NCBI GenBank assembly: GCA_037074705.1
Contig: CM073590.1
Coordinates: 214,564,746 to 214,628,745, forward strand
Length of the DNA: 64,000 nt
Source of the DNA: Zhengitettix transpicula
Taxonomy: Eukaryota > Arthropoda > Insecta > Orthoptera > Tetrigidae
Direction: 5' to 3'
The position numbers and the translations under genes were made by a program. How positions within the stretch are numbered: position 1 is the first letter of the stretch; each line of letters opens with the position of its first letter. This document shows positions 46,210 to 58,330 of the stretch, piece by piece. The notes beneath the pieces were generated by a model, which saw nothing but the letters and a program-made list of their open reading frames with translations, ran no database searches and had not been told where the DNA came from.

Positions 46210-47290
46210 TGAATCATAATGATACTATCCTTCCTAATAGTCAGATCCTACATTGCGTCGATCAATGATGAACACGTCACCCTTCTGCTGGTCTCCCCAA
46301 ACGAGCAATTTTTTCCGACAACTATTTTCAACATATACTCTCATGATCTCTTCCACCCTACCGGCGACACCTATAACCTTTTCCAGTTCGCTGACAATAC
46401 CGTCTTCTGGACATCAGACAAAAATCCCAATAACCTTCATACCTCATTCAACACGTAACTGGTAACCCTCCACGAATGGATCATCAAGTGGAGAGGCAAA
46501 ACTCAACCCTACCAAAACCGAACTAGTATTCCAATAACGAAGCCACATCGATGAAAATCCCATCCGTATAGTTCTCTTGATCCAAGTAATCTCTTCCTCC
46601 TTCTCAGCCACCTATCTCGCGATTTACCTAAACCTCAGCGTAATCCCACATGTCCAACTACTCCAAATAACCTTATCAAATGCCTACTCTCTATAACCGG
46701 CTCCTCTATTCTTAAAACTATCCTCCATACGTATAAAACCTTCATCCGCCATATAATAGACTAAAGTCTATACTCTTTTCCGACCACGTCACCTTCAACC
46801 TCTAAGAGCCACGGAAAGAAGAATCCTCAGTATCTGGCTTTCACTTCACTTCCTATACCCATCCATCTCACATCATAGCCTTCAAAATTTACAACGTCTT
46901 GCCAATTTCCGTGCAACTTGCGGCCACGGTTCCATTAAAAAAAACATCTCAAAAGTTCTATCACTCTTCCTCCACCAAACCTAAATTCAAATATACTTAT
47001 GCCCCCAAAATCATCTTCCATAACGTATAACAAAAATAGCACGACCATACTATGACTGTCCCATCCCAGATTAGTAAACCGATAACTGCCGTTTGGATTA
47101 CTCTCCCTGTTCCAAAACAATGAAAAAAGTCAGCGCCAATCATCTCCCTAAATCCAAATAATTTTCAAAAATTTGTAATGTCTGCACCATTCACTTCAAA
47201 ATAATAAAATAAACTCTATCCCAAATCCCATGCTGAAGAGGGCCTTTGATCGTATAACATCCGAAGACTCAGTTACTTGTATGACAATGA
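46210..47290 (+). pseudogene. Jockey-like LINE reverse transcriptase relic, C-terminal half
   Basis: The frame at 46219-46458 reads FNIYSHDLFHPTGDTYNLFQ, FADNTVFWTSDKNPNNLHTSF. This is RT motif C with FADD changed to FADN, losing a catalytic aspartate. The preceding PQG-type motif is degraded to SPNEQFF. After a stop, WIIKWRGKTQP...NRTSIP, then frames with LLSITGSSILKTI, TYKTFIRHII and a helical C-terminal region follow to about 46900. The 3' part (46960-47290), including GCCGTTTGGATTACTCTCC, is shared with the fragment at 10375-10690. Family-level assignment is from the order FNIY.HD..HP...T.TLFQ(Y/F)ADDT.F.TS seen in Jockey/CR1-type elements. Inactive. Confidence 0.78.
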
Positions 47291-48799
47291 TATCATCATC
47301 AATGAATTATAAAGTGAACTCATAAATATCATGGTAAATTTAAACCTGGTGTAATTTCAAACTTTGTTGATAATCTGCTGGTGCCCAAAAACTTTAAAAT
47401 AAATTGTGTTGTAAATAATTAAATCCAATATTAAATCTGGTAATTGTGTTAACAATTTTTTTTGTGATTGAATTTGTGAGTGTTAAAACCTTTTTTTCAT
47501 TCGGCATAATTTCACGTTTGAGGCTACTTGTTCGGCGAGAAAATGTCACGACTGAGAAAGCGAAACACCTGACGAATATTATTTATATTGTACAGTGTGA
47601 TTCCAGGGTCATGGGACAAACTTTTATGGATGGAACAGCTTACTTAAACACACATTTTGTTTATATGTATGTAAACAGGTAATATTACTTCCCGCGGTGG
47701 AACTCATCGAGATATTTTAAATAAACAAATCATGAGACTATGCAAATAACGTCTCGAATGCTGATATTATCTTTTAAGAATAACGTAGGATGAAGGAATA
47801 TTATGTAACAATAATCTGAAACTAATTAAATATGTCAAGTTTCTTATGGGTGTGTTTGCGTGTTCATTGTATTCAAAATGTACGAAAGAGGAGCATATTA
47901 TCAAATGAAGCTTATTTCCCTCCCTGCTCGTGACGTACGATGCTGTGGAAGTAAATTAAAACCCAGTCAACACACAAGAAGAGTTCTTATGTGCTGGAAA
48001 ACGAATTACACGGAGAAAGCTTCAAAGCCTTGTCGCCTCTCCCACCCAAAGGCCAAAGCTGTCGACAAACACGGCAAAAAGCTACCTGTTATACGCCGCT
48101 CGAAAAGCCAGCTGCCTCCTTCAAACAAGCTCATATTTCTCGCTTCATTTTAATTTTTCAAGTTGAAATCGCGTTTTAGATATATTTTCATGATTACGAA
48201 ACGTTGGTGCCAACGTTGAGAGTGGTCAATATGTCTTCGTTTAATTTTACAATTTCATTATTAATGTGTTTCCATTGAAAAATCTCAAATGCAGATTTTT
48301 AAATTGAGTATTTCGCTTCGGTTTTTTAGGCATTCAGTTTTATACATTTTGATGGCAAACAATTTACATGGAAAAAAATATTTCAAGAAAATATTCTTGT
48401 CGTGTTGGAAAATCAACGCAATTGAAGGTCCGGTTTGGCGGTTTCTCGTCAAAATTCTGACGAGTTTCTAAGTGGATACGTAAGTGTTGATAAAAAACGA
48501 CCCAGTATTATACCCCAGACGTTAAACATAGGGTTAAAGATGGCGAACCAGATCCGTAGAAGGTGAAATCGGTCCGGAAGGTGATGGCGCGAAACCTGCA
48601 TCGACTATTTAGAAAATAGACGTACAATTAATTGGAACTATTCTACGCCGCATTGGATCGCTTGAGCAAAGAAATAAAGGCGGCAACTTTTCATCAGGAA
48701 GAAAGAGCTCTTTCATTAAAAGAATGCACAGATGTGGGGTTTTTGACTGAGAAAAAGGTCGAATTGAAGTTAGAACAACCACCAGATTTAGCCTTCAGA
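47291..48799. other. Spacer
   Basis: Plus-strand frames at 47446-47682, 47860-48153 and 48289-48471 have no supported homology. The first contains NIIYIVQCDSRVMGQT, faintly like a GIY-YIG start, but without the rest of the domain. Confidence 0.35.
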
Positions 48800-49007
48800 C
48801 ACATTTTTCTATTTCATGGTCTAAATATTTCGTCGAAAAAAATGTTTCTGGGTCAATGAGATTTATATTATTTCTCCCAATGTTGATTGTATATAATTTC
48901 AACCCCTTTCGGCATAGGAAGGGATCACCTTGAGGGATGGGGTGACATAAAAATAAAGCAAATCGGGAATTTTATGTCACTGAGTTTAACGCCGGGCTTA
49001 TAGCTAG
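48800..49007 (+). mobile_element. Helitron 3' part
   Basis: Shares ATAATTTCAACCCC...GGATCACCTTGAGGGATGGGG with the copy at 43268, then GAGTTTAACGCCGGGCTTAT, and ends AGCTAG at 49007 followed by T, matching the CTAG|T termini at 19943. The 5' boundary is approximate. The 75-codon frame at 48632-48859 is mostly upstream. Confidence 0.7.
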
Positions 49008-49566
49008 TATTATATAAATAATAATATTAATCGAATATCAAATTTTATCATATAATTTATCATATAAAATATAAAAATTCTTCTGGTCCGGAAAAAAGAG
49101 ATGATCTACGAAGACTATAGTAAAACAAAATTAATTAAGTCACAAATCACAGTATATTTATATTTAAATTGATAAATTTTTAAGAAATTAAAACTTAATT
49201 TTTTGATTTATCAACAAATTTGGCTTACTTACTGCACTGTATTTTATTAGCAAATAAACTAATGTCTGGGAGTATTTTGTGCTGTTCTACAAATAAAATA
49301 AATGTATTTTGTAGTGTATTGAATATATTTCTTTTATTTCAGAACATAAACCAACAATTGTTACAAGTGAACCGCGGTACAAAATTATGTAGACTTCGAT
49401 TAAGAAACACTCTTCTAAAGCAGAAAGAAAGAAATTTCAGATTAACGTCCAGTAGATGATTGAATTTTACTTCAGCTTAGATGAGTAGTGTTCAGAAACT
49501 AGACTTAAAAATGAATGTAATATATTGTAATGAAGTGAATTGGACTGAATACTTAGTATTCAAGAC
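49008..49566. other. AT-rich spacer
   Basis: A 79-codon frame at 49220-49459 is unassigned. No repeats recognised. Confidence 0.35.
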
Positions 49567-50089
49567 GAAGAAGAAGGTGTAGACAGGCTATGTATAGGGT
49601 AATCCACATAGTGGCAACTCCCTCATAGCAATGAAAGGGAGTGAAATGGGTGATGCGGAAAGGTAGAGCAAGGTAGCCAAGGGTTAACTAGGGCCCCCGG
49701 GCTATGGTTTAAGGATCCTACCCGGAAATTCGCCTAAAAGTGATGCAGGGAAAACCCTAGAAAAATCTGCATCAGGTAGGTCGGGCATTTGGTACTTGCT
49801 CCACACCCTCCCAATGCTGGAGAGGGGTTAGCTGTGGGGTCTCAGCTTTCCCCTCGCCGTTCCTTAACCAGTTTAGGAGGCAGCTGGCCGACTATTCCAA
49901 TAGGAATAGCGAACAATTCTTACTGTATGCCCAAGGTCTGCGACCCCGGAACATACACCTTTGAAAACAGGCCGAGGTGCCTCGGAATGAGGGAACCTTA
50001 GTTCAAAAAACCTGAGAGAAGTGAAGACATCTCCAAAGGAAGCCTTCTCCAGAGCTCTCTGGAAAGGTTCACCTGCGATACAACAGCAA
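49567..50089 (-). mobile_element. Poly(A)-retroposon family, unit 1 of a head-to-tail pair (c)
   Basis: Begins GAAGAAGAAGGTGTAGACAG, then the family blocks GGCAACTCCCT, GGGTTAACTAGGGC, GGATCCTACCCGG, GATGCAGG, GGTAGGTCGGGCATTTGGTA, TTAGGAGGCAGCTGGCCGAC, CCCAAGGTCTGCGACCCCGG and CCGAGGTGCCTCGG, and ends GCGATACAACAGCAA before the next unit. 523 bp. It carries the (CTTCTTC)-type 3' tail on the minus (sense) strand instead of poly(A). A 70-codon plus-strand (antisense) frame at 49789-50001 is also open in the copies at 54637 and 63072. Confidence 0.8.
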
Positions 50090-50316
50090 GAAGAAGAAGG
50101 TGTAGACAGGCTATGCATAGGGTACTCCACATGGTGGCAACTCCCTTCTTATAGCATAGGAATGGGAGTGAAAGGGGGGATGCGGAAAGGTAGAGAAAGG
50201 TAGCCAAGGGTTAACTAGGGACCCCGGGCTATGGTTTAAGGATCCTACACGGCAATTCGCCTTAAAGGTGATGCAGGATAAACTCTAGAAAAACCTGCAC
50301 CAGGTAGGTCGGGCTA
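50090..50316 (-). mobile_element. Poly(A)-retroposon family, unit 2, truncated (c')
   Basis: Restarts with GAAGAAGAAGGTGTAGACAG 523 bp after unit 1 and follows the same blocks to GGTAGGTCGGGC at 50316, where similarity stops. This is the usual 5'-truncated form of the family. The tandem arrangement suggests insertion of one copy at the GAA-rich end of another, or unequal exchange. Confidence 0.8.
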
Positions 50317-52507
50317 TTGATGAAAACAAATCGTTTATAAGTGTTAAATTTTTCAGTTATAATTGAATTTAGTACTTTAATTATTATGACGCTTGGAAAT
50401 TGATCATCAATATAATAACATGTAAACACAACGTAATTTCTTAATAATGTTAAAAGAAATTTCGAAGTCGACTTCTAATAATGAAAAGAGCAAGTTAAGA
50501 ATGGAAATGGATAATGGAAGGAACTTTAATATGAATTCTGATTGTCGACCGAAAAACTATAAAAGGTGGTCTAATAAAGGCAACAGTGAGTGTTTTTCTT
50601 CGGAGAACCTTCACGTCACTTTGATTATCGATATTTTGGACTTAGAATAATTTCAATCTTTTCTGGAACTTGAGATATTTAAAGAATTTAAGACACTTTC
50701 AGCACTTACAAACAATTCGGTTTCTTACGCAAGCCAAGTACGACAGTTTTTCAGGCAGTGGATTGCTGCGGGATCGCAGAGGAACAAACCGTTGACGCCA
50801 TCCGGACCAACCTTACTTTTGGGAAACTCCTCCGGACATCAACGCGGAATCAATGACGTGCGGGTAATCTCTGCTAGCTGTTTATTATTGCGAAACTAGA
50901 GAATTCGAACGGCCTGCACGCCTACGCTCGTTCAACGAGCTGGATACATCTCCCGAAACCAGAACGCCTGAAGATAACAGTAAAAAGTAAGAGAGTGCCA
51001 ATTTTAATGAGCCCTGAGAAGCTGTATCACGAGGTTTTACTGCATCAGTATTCAATTTAAATGTATAGAAATATTTGCCAATCCCACTTAACTCCGTGAC
51101 GAGAAAGTTTAATTTTTCTTACCGATTTAAATCTAAGCTTAGCAATCATAATTTTTTTTAATTTTTATTCTACATAATGTAGAACAACCTTTTAAGGAAC
51201 AATTGCAAGAAGACTTTAAAGACGTTAATTATGGAAATAAAAGATACAAGTGCAAAGTTTGTATTTAGCTGTTGTGTGTAAATAAAAGTGTTGAATAATT
51301 TTCTTTTAATCATTTACTTATTTATTTAAATCTATTACCGTCAACTATTAATTATTATAAATCTTACAAATTGTAAAGTTTTAATACGTAAAAACCACCT
51401 TTCATGGAAAGAATACCGTTCGCTTGGATGAGATGAGAAATTTTAAATTCAATTCCATACTGCCGATTTAACTACGTATGTATATTGATATGAATCGTGT
51501 ATCCCTCCAGTTTCTCCGACGGTGAGTCCGCAAGAATTTCGTTCTTGGAAACAGCTGGATTCGCTGTAAAGTATTATTCAGGTCATTACGCCAGTCGGGA
51601 AGGGAGCACATTTAGTTTCTTATAAAAACTCTCAATAAATCTTTTACGAGACAGACGTTCTAAGGCGTCGAACATGTCACACGGAAGAAAGACGAATAAT
51701 CAGGAATAAATATCTAAATTCTGTTAATTAACGGTTGAATGTTTAATTTTTGGTCATATTTGAAATAAGTATCATACGTTATTGATGTACAGTTTAAATT
51801 CGAATGCAACCTCGTGGTGTAAAATCGCCGGGACGGCAGAATCTATTGCCATGGGAAATAAAACACTGTGATGGAAGTTCAATAATTATAAATTATTTTT
51901 CATCTAAATATTATACAAAATTATTGGACATAATGAATGCCCATTAATGGAACGTATAGTTTTTTAAAATTGCTGATCTTTGTAATAAATTATGTAACTT
52001 TATTATCCACAGCAACACTGATTTAATGCCACATAAATGAGAGAGTAACCACATTTCCAAAGATTCGCTGATTCCAGAGTTCTTAACTTTGTTGCTGTGC
52101 ATGCCTGTTCAGTTTTTTTTCTAAAATAATAAAACTGTATTGTGATAAAATATTGGTGTACGGTATTTACTATTAATTAAAAAACAATAAAGAGATTTAT
52201 TCGTTACCGAGATGTCTGTCCGATTGCCAACTAACATGACACATTCTTGTAATTGTAGTGTAAGTGTTTTGATTCTACTCAGAATTAACTTCTAGTTTCC
52301 GTTCAATAATTACAAGTACCTAGTACTTTTAAAAAAATCCAGAAAATGTTTTACGGAAAGATCCAAAAACTAAGATTAGGATAACCCGATGCGGAATCAA
52401 ATTCCGATTACCGTGGTGACACCGAATTGGGTCGATGTTAAACTTACAAGAGGACAAAGAATGCATGAATCAGAAGAAAAAGAAAGTTTCGTAGGAATAC
52501 CGGAAAT
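50317..52507. other. Spacer with a GC-richer patch 50730-50990
   Basis: A frame at 50447-50650 (STSNNEKSKLRMEMDNGR...) shares a short TTCTAATAATGAAAAGAG motif with 32305-32325. The GC-richer patch (GGATTGCTGCGGGATCGCAG...) is unmatched. The rest is AT-rich. Confidence 0.35.
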
Positions 52508-52578
52508 TAATGAATCAGAAAGATAGCCAATACAAACAAAAAGTGATAAAATAAATACCACACAACGTTTCTGGGATC
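52508..52578 (-). repeat. PLE family 1 terminal repeat, truncated at a Helitron
   Basis: TGAATCAGAAAGATAGCCAA...AAGTGATAAAATAAATACC, then ACACAACGTTTCTGGGATC matches the terminal repeat, and stops abruptly where Helitron sequence begins. Confidence 0.75.
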
Positions 52579-52667
52579 AAAATAACCGAGATTTGAGTCA
52601 GATCCGGGGTTATGGATATCTCTGAGTTTAATTATGATAGCCTGGACAACGCCGAGAACCCAGGTAG
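52579..52667 (+). mobile_element. Helitron 3' terminal fragment
   Basis: AACCGAGATTTGAGTCAGAT, CCGGGGTTATGGATATC, CTGAGTTTAATTATGATAGC and ACAACGCCGAGAACCCAGG lead to GTAG|T (eroded CTAG|T) at 52667. Immediately downstream, TTTATATATAAAAGTGTGTT at about 52690 resembles a Helitron 5' end, possibly a second copy. Confidence 0.65.
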
Positions 52668-54536
52668 TTATTTATAAACAAGAAAACCGTTTATATATAA
52701 AAGTGTGTTTGTAAAATGGCCATTTGAATGTTTCCAATTGTTTATTACCAATTGTTTTAATTTGGCTGATCGAGGGAAAATGTTCTTACCGAAGGTAAGT
52801 TCTATTTCATATTAATAGTGATGTAACTAGCGAACTTGATAATATACGCATTGAAAAACGATATTTTTTTATACGTTGAAGATATATAAGAAAAAATTGG
52901 AAAGAAAATACGCATTCTTGTTGGAGACTATTGTAAATGCACTTGCGGCAAATAAGGCGACGCAGCGAGCGTAGGTAATTCGAAGCAATTTCTGCGAGCG
53001 CATCTTTATCTTGCCATCCGATAAAGCAGAAACGTTTCCATGGAATATGTTTGAAGGAGACTTCGGTTATCAGCCATGCCTCGTAAATCGGCTTCTCCGT
53101 AGCCGATTCTTGCTTTCGAGGACATTAGAGAGAGGTCTCGCGAAATGAAACATTCTTCCCGGTCTCCTATTGAAAGACTTCTCTATCTAATTGGACAATT
53201 GAGATGCGCCGTTTTGATAATTCTATTTTAATAGAATGCGATATTGCAATGTGAACCAAATAAAGGTAGCTTAAGATCAGTCAATTACAATTTTCAAAAG
53301 GTTCAATTTTTTCATCTGTCAACTTGATTGAAAGAGAAAATCGTTTGGCAATAGCAAGAAGCATTTAAATAGGTAAAAAGGTATTCTAAATATGAAGACT
53401 TTAGGTAGAAGTAATTGTATAAACTGAAACGTGTACTGCTCCGTCACAAATTTCGTTTGCATTTGTAGTTATAATTTGAATATCAAAGTGTTAATTATTT
53501 TGGTTTAATATTTTTATTTAACAATTGCAGACATTTTAAATAGTTTTAGGCAATTATTTGTATAGTGGTTTTATTATATAAATTTAATTGCATAAATATC
53601 CTAGTAGCATATATCAATATGATTTATATTATTTTTAATAAAATTTAGTTAATATTAAATAAGTATATATTATTTCTCCATTAGGGGAAAATATTCGTTT
53701 CCTGATAAAATGCAATAAAAAGTACGACGGTCAGTGTCTACGAGAATATTAAAAAATTATAAGAAAGTTTTATTGCCTCTAATAACAAAAAGCTTATCCA
53801 TTTTTTAAATGATTCCTTCTGAATCTAAGTAATTAATATTTCAAAAATATTTTACAAATCTCTTTCACCTTGGAATATATTAATGCTACATCGTATGTTA
53901 TATTCATGAATCGTCAGAGTATCCACCTAACGGAAACTAAAATTTCAGTTTAAAATTAACGGAATTCCACCGCTAATCGAGTAGAAAAATCCTTTTGTGA
54001 TGCGGCGAATTTTTTTGCCGTGGGATAGAAACAGGAGCGGAATGTGATGAGGCGGTTACACGATCGAGTGCGCAGATGTCACGTTACAGTGCACATTTGC
54101 AAATATTGTTATTCAGAAAGGAAACCAGGGTACACGGTTAGTTTTCAGACAGTAAGATACACCCACTAGGAAATTGAAAAGTTAAATAAAATTCGTTAAG
54201 ATTCAATTCACGGCAGACATTGAAGCATGTAATATGCAAAGTAAAGAAGGAGAATTCACAGTTATTGTTACAACTGTTAATAGAATATTAATCTTATGTG
54301 GAATATCAACTCTAGTGGATTTCAGAATGGCATTTACAACAAGATGTACTCGTTTAAAACATATTTTAAATAAGGTTGTTAAAAATCCAGTGACGTTGAT
54401 TCTCCTTTAGGATGGTCTTTAAACGCGATTGAATTTATGTTGCGTTCCTGGCGTATCCGCTAAGGTGAAAAACAAAATTTTCTCATAAGTGGAACACTGA
54501 GCTTCCGTCGTTTAACACTTTTCCCAAGGTTTTTAT
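52668..54536. other. Spacer with a GC-richer patch 52950-53200
   Basis: The patch (GCGACGCAGCGAGCG, ATCTTTATCTTGCCATCCGA, GGTCTCGCGAAATG) contains GATA-type sites but no frame or repeat match. The rest is AT-rich. Confidence 0.35.
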
Positions 54537-55136
54537 CGGAATAGTCGGCCAGCTGCCTCCTAAACTGGTCGAGGTACCCACAGCAAATCCTACTACCCTT
54601 GGCTACTTTGCTATACTTTTCTGCATCCCACTTTCCCTATTTTATAAGAACGGAGTAGCCACTGCGTGGATTCCGGGTTCCCACATGCCGAGGCACCTTA
54701 GTCTGTTTTGAGAGGTGTATGTTCCGGGGCATACGGCAAGAGTTGTCCGCTATTCCTATTGGAATAGTCGGCCAGCTGCCTCCTAAACAGGCCAAGGCAT
54801 GGCGAGGGGTAAGCTGCGTCCCCACAGCAAACTCCTCTCCCGTCATCGGAAGGGCGTGGGACAAGTACCAAATGCCCGACCTACCCGATGCAGGTTTTTC
54901 TAGGGTTTTCCCTGCATTTCTTTAGGCGAATGCCGGGTAGGATCCTTAAACCATAGCCCGGGGGCCCTAGTAACCCTTGGCTACCTTCCTCTACCCTTCC
55001 GCATCCCCCCTTTCTAATCCCTTCCTATGCTATTAAAGGGGAGTTGCCCAATGTGGATCACCCTCATGTAGCCTGTTGCCCTAAAAAAAAAAGCGTGGAT
55101 TCCCTTATACATAGCCTGTTTACACCTCCTTTTCCT
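54537..55136 (+). mobile_element. Older poly(A)-retroposon-family copy split by a nested insertion (d, outer)
   Basis: The outer copy occupies 54537-54674 (GAATAGTCGGCCAGCTGCC ... TTTTATAAGAACGGAGTAGC ... GCGTGGATTCC, with an internal deletion) and resumes at 55093-55136 (GCGTGGATTCCCTTATACAT, AGCCTGTTTACACCTCC), its own 3' end of the CTTC-type tail class. The 11-bp GCGTGGATTCC is present once on each side of the younger element. Confidence 0.82.
54675..55092 (+). mobile_element. Younger poly(A) retroposon nested in the older copy (d, inner)
   Basis: Starts GGGTTCCCACATGCCGAGGC, continues through CATACGGCAAGAGTTGTCCG, GTCGGCCAGCTGCCTCC, CACAGCAAACTCCTCTCCCG, GGACAAGTACCAAATGCCC, GCCGGGTAGGATCC and CATGTAGCCTGTTGCCC, and ends in ten A residues (55083-55092). 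It is flanked by the 11-bp duplication GCGTGGATTCC (54664-54674 and 55093-55103). 418 bp, 5'-truncated relative to 62848-63405. The structure proves mobilisation by target-primed reverse transcription, presumably by a LINE enzyme. Confidence 0.88.
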
Positions 55137-55639
55137 TCATTCCAAAACGTGTCTTTGACTGTTACAACATTTTATAATTCTAGATAGTCAATAAGCTGCC
55201 AAATTTATGTGATAAAATAAATAACCATTTTATGCTTTCGTCAGATGATTAAATTACGTAAAAGTATCAAGAACGACACGCCGCACAAACGTGGTGATGA
55301 ACTTAGAAGAAAGGCTACGTCATTATCTATTTATTAATTTTCATCAAATCAGTCAATCAGACTTTCTATCTGGTAACTTTGTGCCGCACACTCAGAAAAA
55401 AAGCCGTTTTGACAGTTCATGAAAGATATTTGACGTTGAAAAGTTAGGTAGTTGCCATTAAATACTTAAAATTTAATATATTAAAAATTTAAATAATGAA
55501 ATACAACTCAAAAATAATTGTAAATTTATACAAAAACTCTGTTAACTTATTGCATTTCTAGAATGTCACAGAAAATATACAAGATATTTACATAAAAATG
55601 ACCCCAGAAAATAAAACAATATAATATTATAAATCAAAC
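55137..55639. other. AT-rich spacer
   Basis: No gene. The left end of the adjacent hAT relic may lie within it, but I could not place it. Confidence 0.4.
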
Positions 55640-56735
55640 GAAAATTCAATGGGATTGCTGATGATTGTTCTCGTTACATAATTTTAAATTGTGGGAGTTG
55701 CAGCAAGGCGTAACGTGGGACTAATTTTAAAGACATCTCTTTGATTTTATATTCGTCATAGCACATATATATGTTGTTGAAAATTGTAGCAACACTCTCA
55801 TTGCTTTCTTATGTAAATCAGCAAACTCATTTTTTACCTTAACGTAAAATTGAGTTATATCTTTCGGGTTGAATTGTAATTTTAATGCAGAGTCGCAACA
55901 TAATTCTAGTAAATTTTTCTGTTCCGAATCAGTCTAATGATTATTCTCATTTTAGCCAAATAGGTTTACCATCCACAAGTTACCCTTTTCCTGTGAATAA
56001 TAGAACTCTGACGGATGTACATAAATATTATTTGACAAACCGTCAGTATCCACATCCCCATAAATTAAAAACAGTAAAGCTTTATCCTTGGAGACTTTAA
56101 TTCAAATCAGGAAATAGTGCGAAAATATGTCTGTTAAATAAGAAAATCAATTTGTCGTTACGGGAAATTCGGATTTTTTATAAAGTAAAAATGATTCTAA
56201 TGCATTTCTGAATTCATAGAGTCTTTGTAATATTCTATCCCTCGAAACCCATCGCACTTCTGCATGAAACAACAAATTATCATGATCTGATCCCATTCAG
56301 TTCCATACAATGGAAAATAATCTACAATTTAATGCGTTACATCTGATATAAATGATTATTCTTACTGATTAAGTACGCAATCAAGTCTGGAGCCTTTTTT
56401 TGCAGCTAATTGCTGACGGTGTGTGAAACAATGTGTCAATATATTTCCAGCTGCAGCCATCTCCCTATTTCTTGCTGCGCCATAAACCAACTCAATTTTT
56501 CCAATCAATTGAATTATTTTCAACCACGTGTCTCTAAGCCCGTTGTGTGATTAGGAAGATGAAGACAACAAAGCATTTCCTCTTTCATCTAATTTTTTCA
56601 TGATTAACAGTCACCTAAAATTAATTATTTAATTTTTTCGTTATATTTTTTGTTTGCTACCAAATCTGTAGTAATATTAATTGTCTTCCGCAGACTATTA
56701 AAATTTTCCTGTGGACCACAGGTTGAGAAACGCTG
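55640..56735 (-). pseudogene. hAT (ZBED5/SCAND3-like) transposase relic with 5' TIR
   Basis: On the minus strand the element starts CAGCGTTTCTCAACCTGTGG at 56735, a typical hAT terminal repeat. Coding remnants follow: THCFTHRQQLAAKKAPDLIA (about 56440), LLFHAEVRWVSRDRILQRLY, EFRNALESFLL (about 56270-56170), then LELCCDSALKLQF, FYVKVKNEFADLHKKAMRVL, LQFSTTYMCYDEYK (about 55900-55760) and an RYALLQLP end. This order (CHR motif, H-x-E-V-R-W-x-S-R, then the C-terminal LPFSTTYLCE dimer region) is that of the ZBED5-type hAT transposases. The N-terminal BED region is deleted and stops are frequent. The right terminal repeat was not found. Confidence 0.85.
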
Positions 56736-56743
56736 CTTTAGAC

Positions 56744-58330
56744 TAAGGAGTAATCGTGGTGTTATTAAATTGATTTGTAAAAGAAATAGAACTTACTATG
56801 GACATTAACATTTAAGATTAATCACATTAAGAATTTTATGCCCCACAAAATAATATGAAGGACAATAAAGAACGCTGGACCATCAAATACTTTGGTACAC
56901 CGCGAGAGCCGTGAAAGCTCTGGATGGAAACTGCCTGGACCGACTGTACACGAATCGAGCTCCCCTCTTGAGGTGCGTGTTTTCACTTGAGTGCAGATGC
57001 AGAACAGGTCCCGGAAACGTTTCCTAAAAGCCATCCAAAGTAGTGCCACTGCATTTAAGGGATAGATCCCTAAATAGACCTTTGAAATTTATTTTCATCA
57101 AACGCTTCCACGGAACAAAACACAATAGTGAGGTCAACTAAGTCGTACAACAAACACCAGAAAATCGATCTTCTACTGAGCAACAAAACGATAATTGCAA
57201 TTTTTATATTCCATAAAGTGTATTATTATATATTGCAATCATAATCGCGACAACGATTATGAACAAACAAATTTAAGTTCTAGTCTACTGTAGAGAGTTA
57301 ATTTAGCTGGATCTCTCTTCCTGCGGTTTTCTTAGAGGAAAATAGCAGTCCATATAATTCTGTAAAGACACGAGCAGGCCTGAACGTGCTACTACGAAAA
57401 GGACGTAAATCTGAGGCCTTCTTGCAATCTTTAAGACCTCCGTAGCGCGATAAAACATTACATTAGAGAAATGTGAGAGCGCCACTGTTCTTCAGGGTTA
57501 GATTTACAAGGCTTTTACTTTTCTGGAAACGGTCCTACCAGGAAACTATACACTACCGTGGGCGTCGGAGCAAAATAGTATTAACTACACGTGTGTGGTA
57601 GGGAAGTTTAGCAAATAAAAGGTTACTTAAAAACATTTAAATAAACTTAACACGTGCAAGTAAAGTGTATGTGAAGAGAAAATATCATATAATTGAAAAT
57701 AAAGCGAAAATATACATTTAAATCTGATGATCTTGAAAAATTTGAGAACAATCAATTATATCTCAAATATGAAACGGGTGGTTCAAATGATTAATTAGAG
57801 CGAAATCAACTGTTGCACTGTTTACAATCAATCGATTCATTACTATTAACTGTTTCTATGTTTCACTTTCACTTTGTTTCTGACCTCCGTCTTTGGAGTC
57901 CAGGTTCCAACTGTCCATCCTTCCGACTCCGCTGTCCGTCGCCCTCGTCTAAAATAACAAGACTCCTTCCACAGCTGTCATCCCCCGCACTTCACAGATT
58001 TTCTGGGGAGTTTCTTTGTCATGTTACAATATATATATATATATATACGCGAATAGTAAAGTATTAAATGTAATGTAAAAAGTTATTGGAAGAGCTCGAT
58101 GACGAGCGAATAGAATTCACAAGAGTCAGAATCATCGTCGCTGTTAGTAAATTTAAAACATCGAGATAAAGTAAAGTGCAGAAATCATTGTTAATGAAAG
58201 ACGAATATAGTGTTTGTTTATGAAGAAAGAATTAAGTGACCAGTGAGAATTCTGCAAGACGTGGGTAACGTGATATAATAAATAAAACATATTTAAAAAA
58301 TCGTTCTTTACAATATATATATATATATAT
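56744..58330. other. Spacer ending in two (TA)n tracts
   Basis: Frames at 56822-57049, 57303-57485 and 57813-58067 are unassigned. (TA)n runs at 58029-58047 and 58313-58330 bracket 265 bp whose right end reads TTTACA, the terminus type of the LTR family. That stretch (58048-58312, with CTGCAAGACGTGGGTAACG) may be an eroded fragment of the family. Confidence 0.4.

Noticed and set aside
47446..47682. Frame with NIIYIVQCDSRVMGQT resembling a GIY-YIG start
   Set aside because: The downstream R-x-x-E-H part and the cysteine pair of PLE endonucleases are missing, and no terminal repeat is nearby. Similarity is too short.
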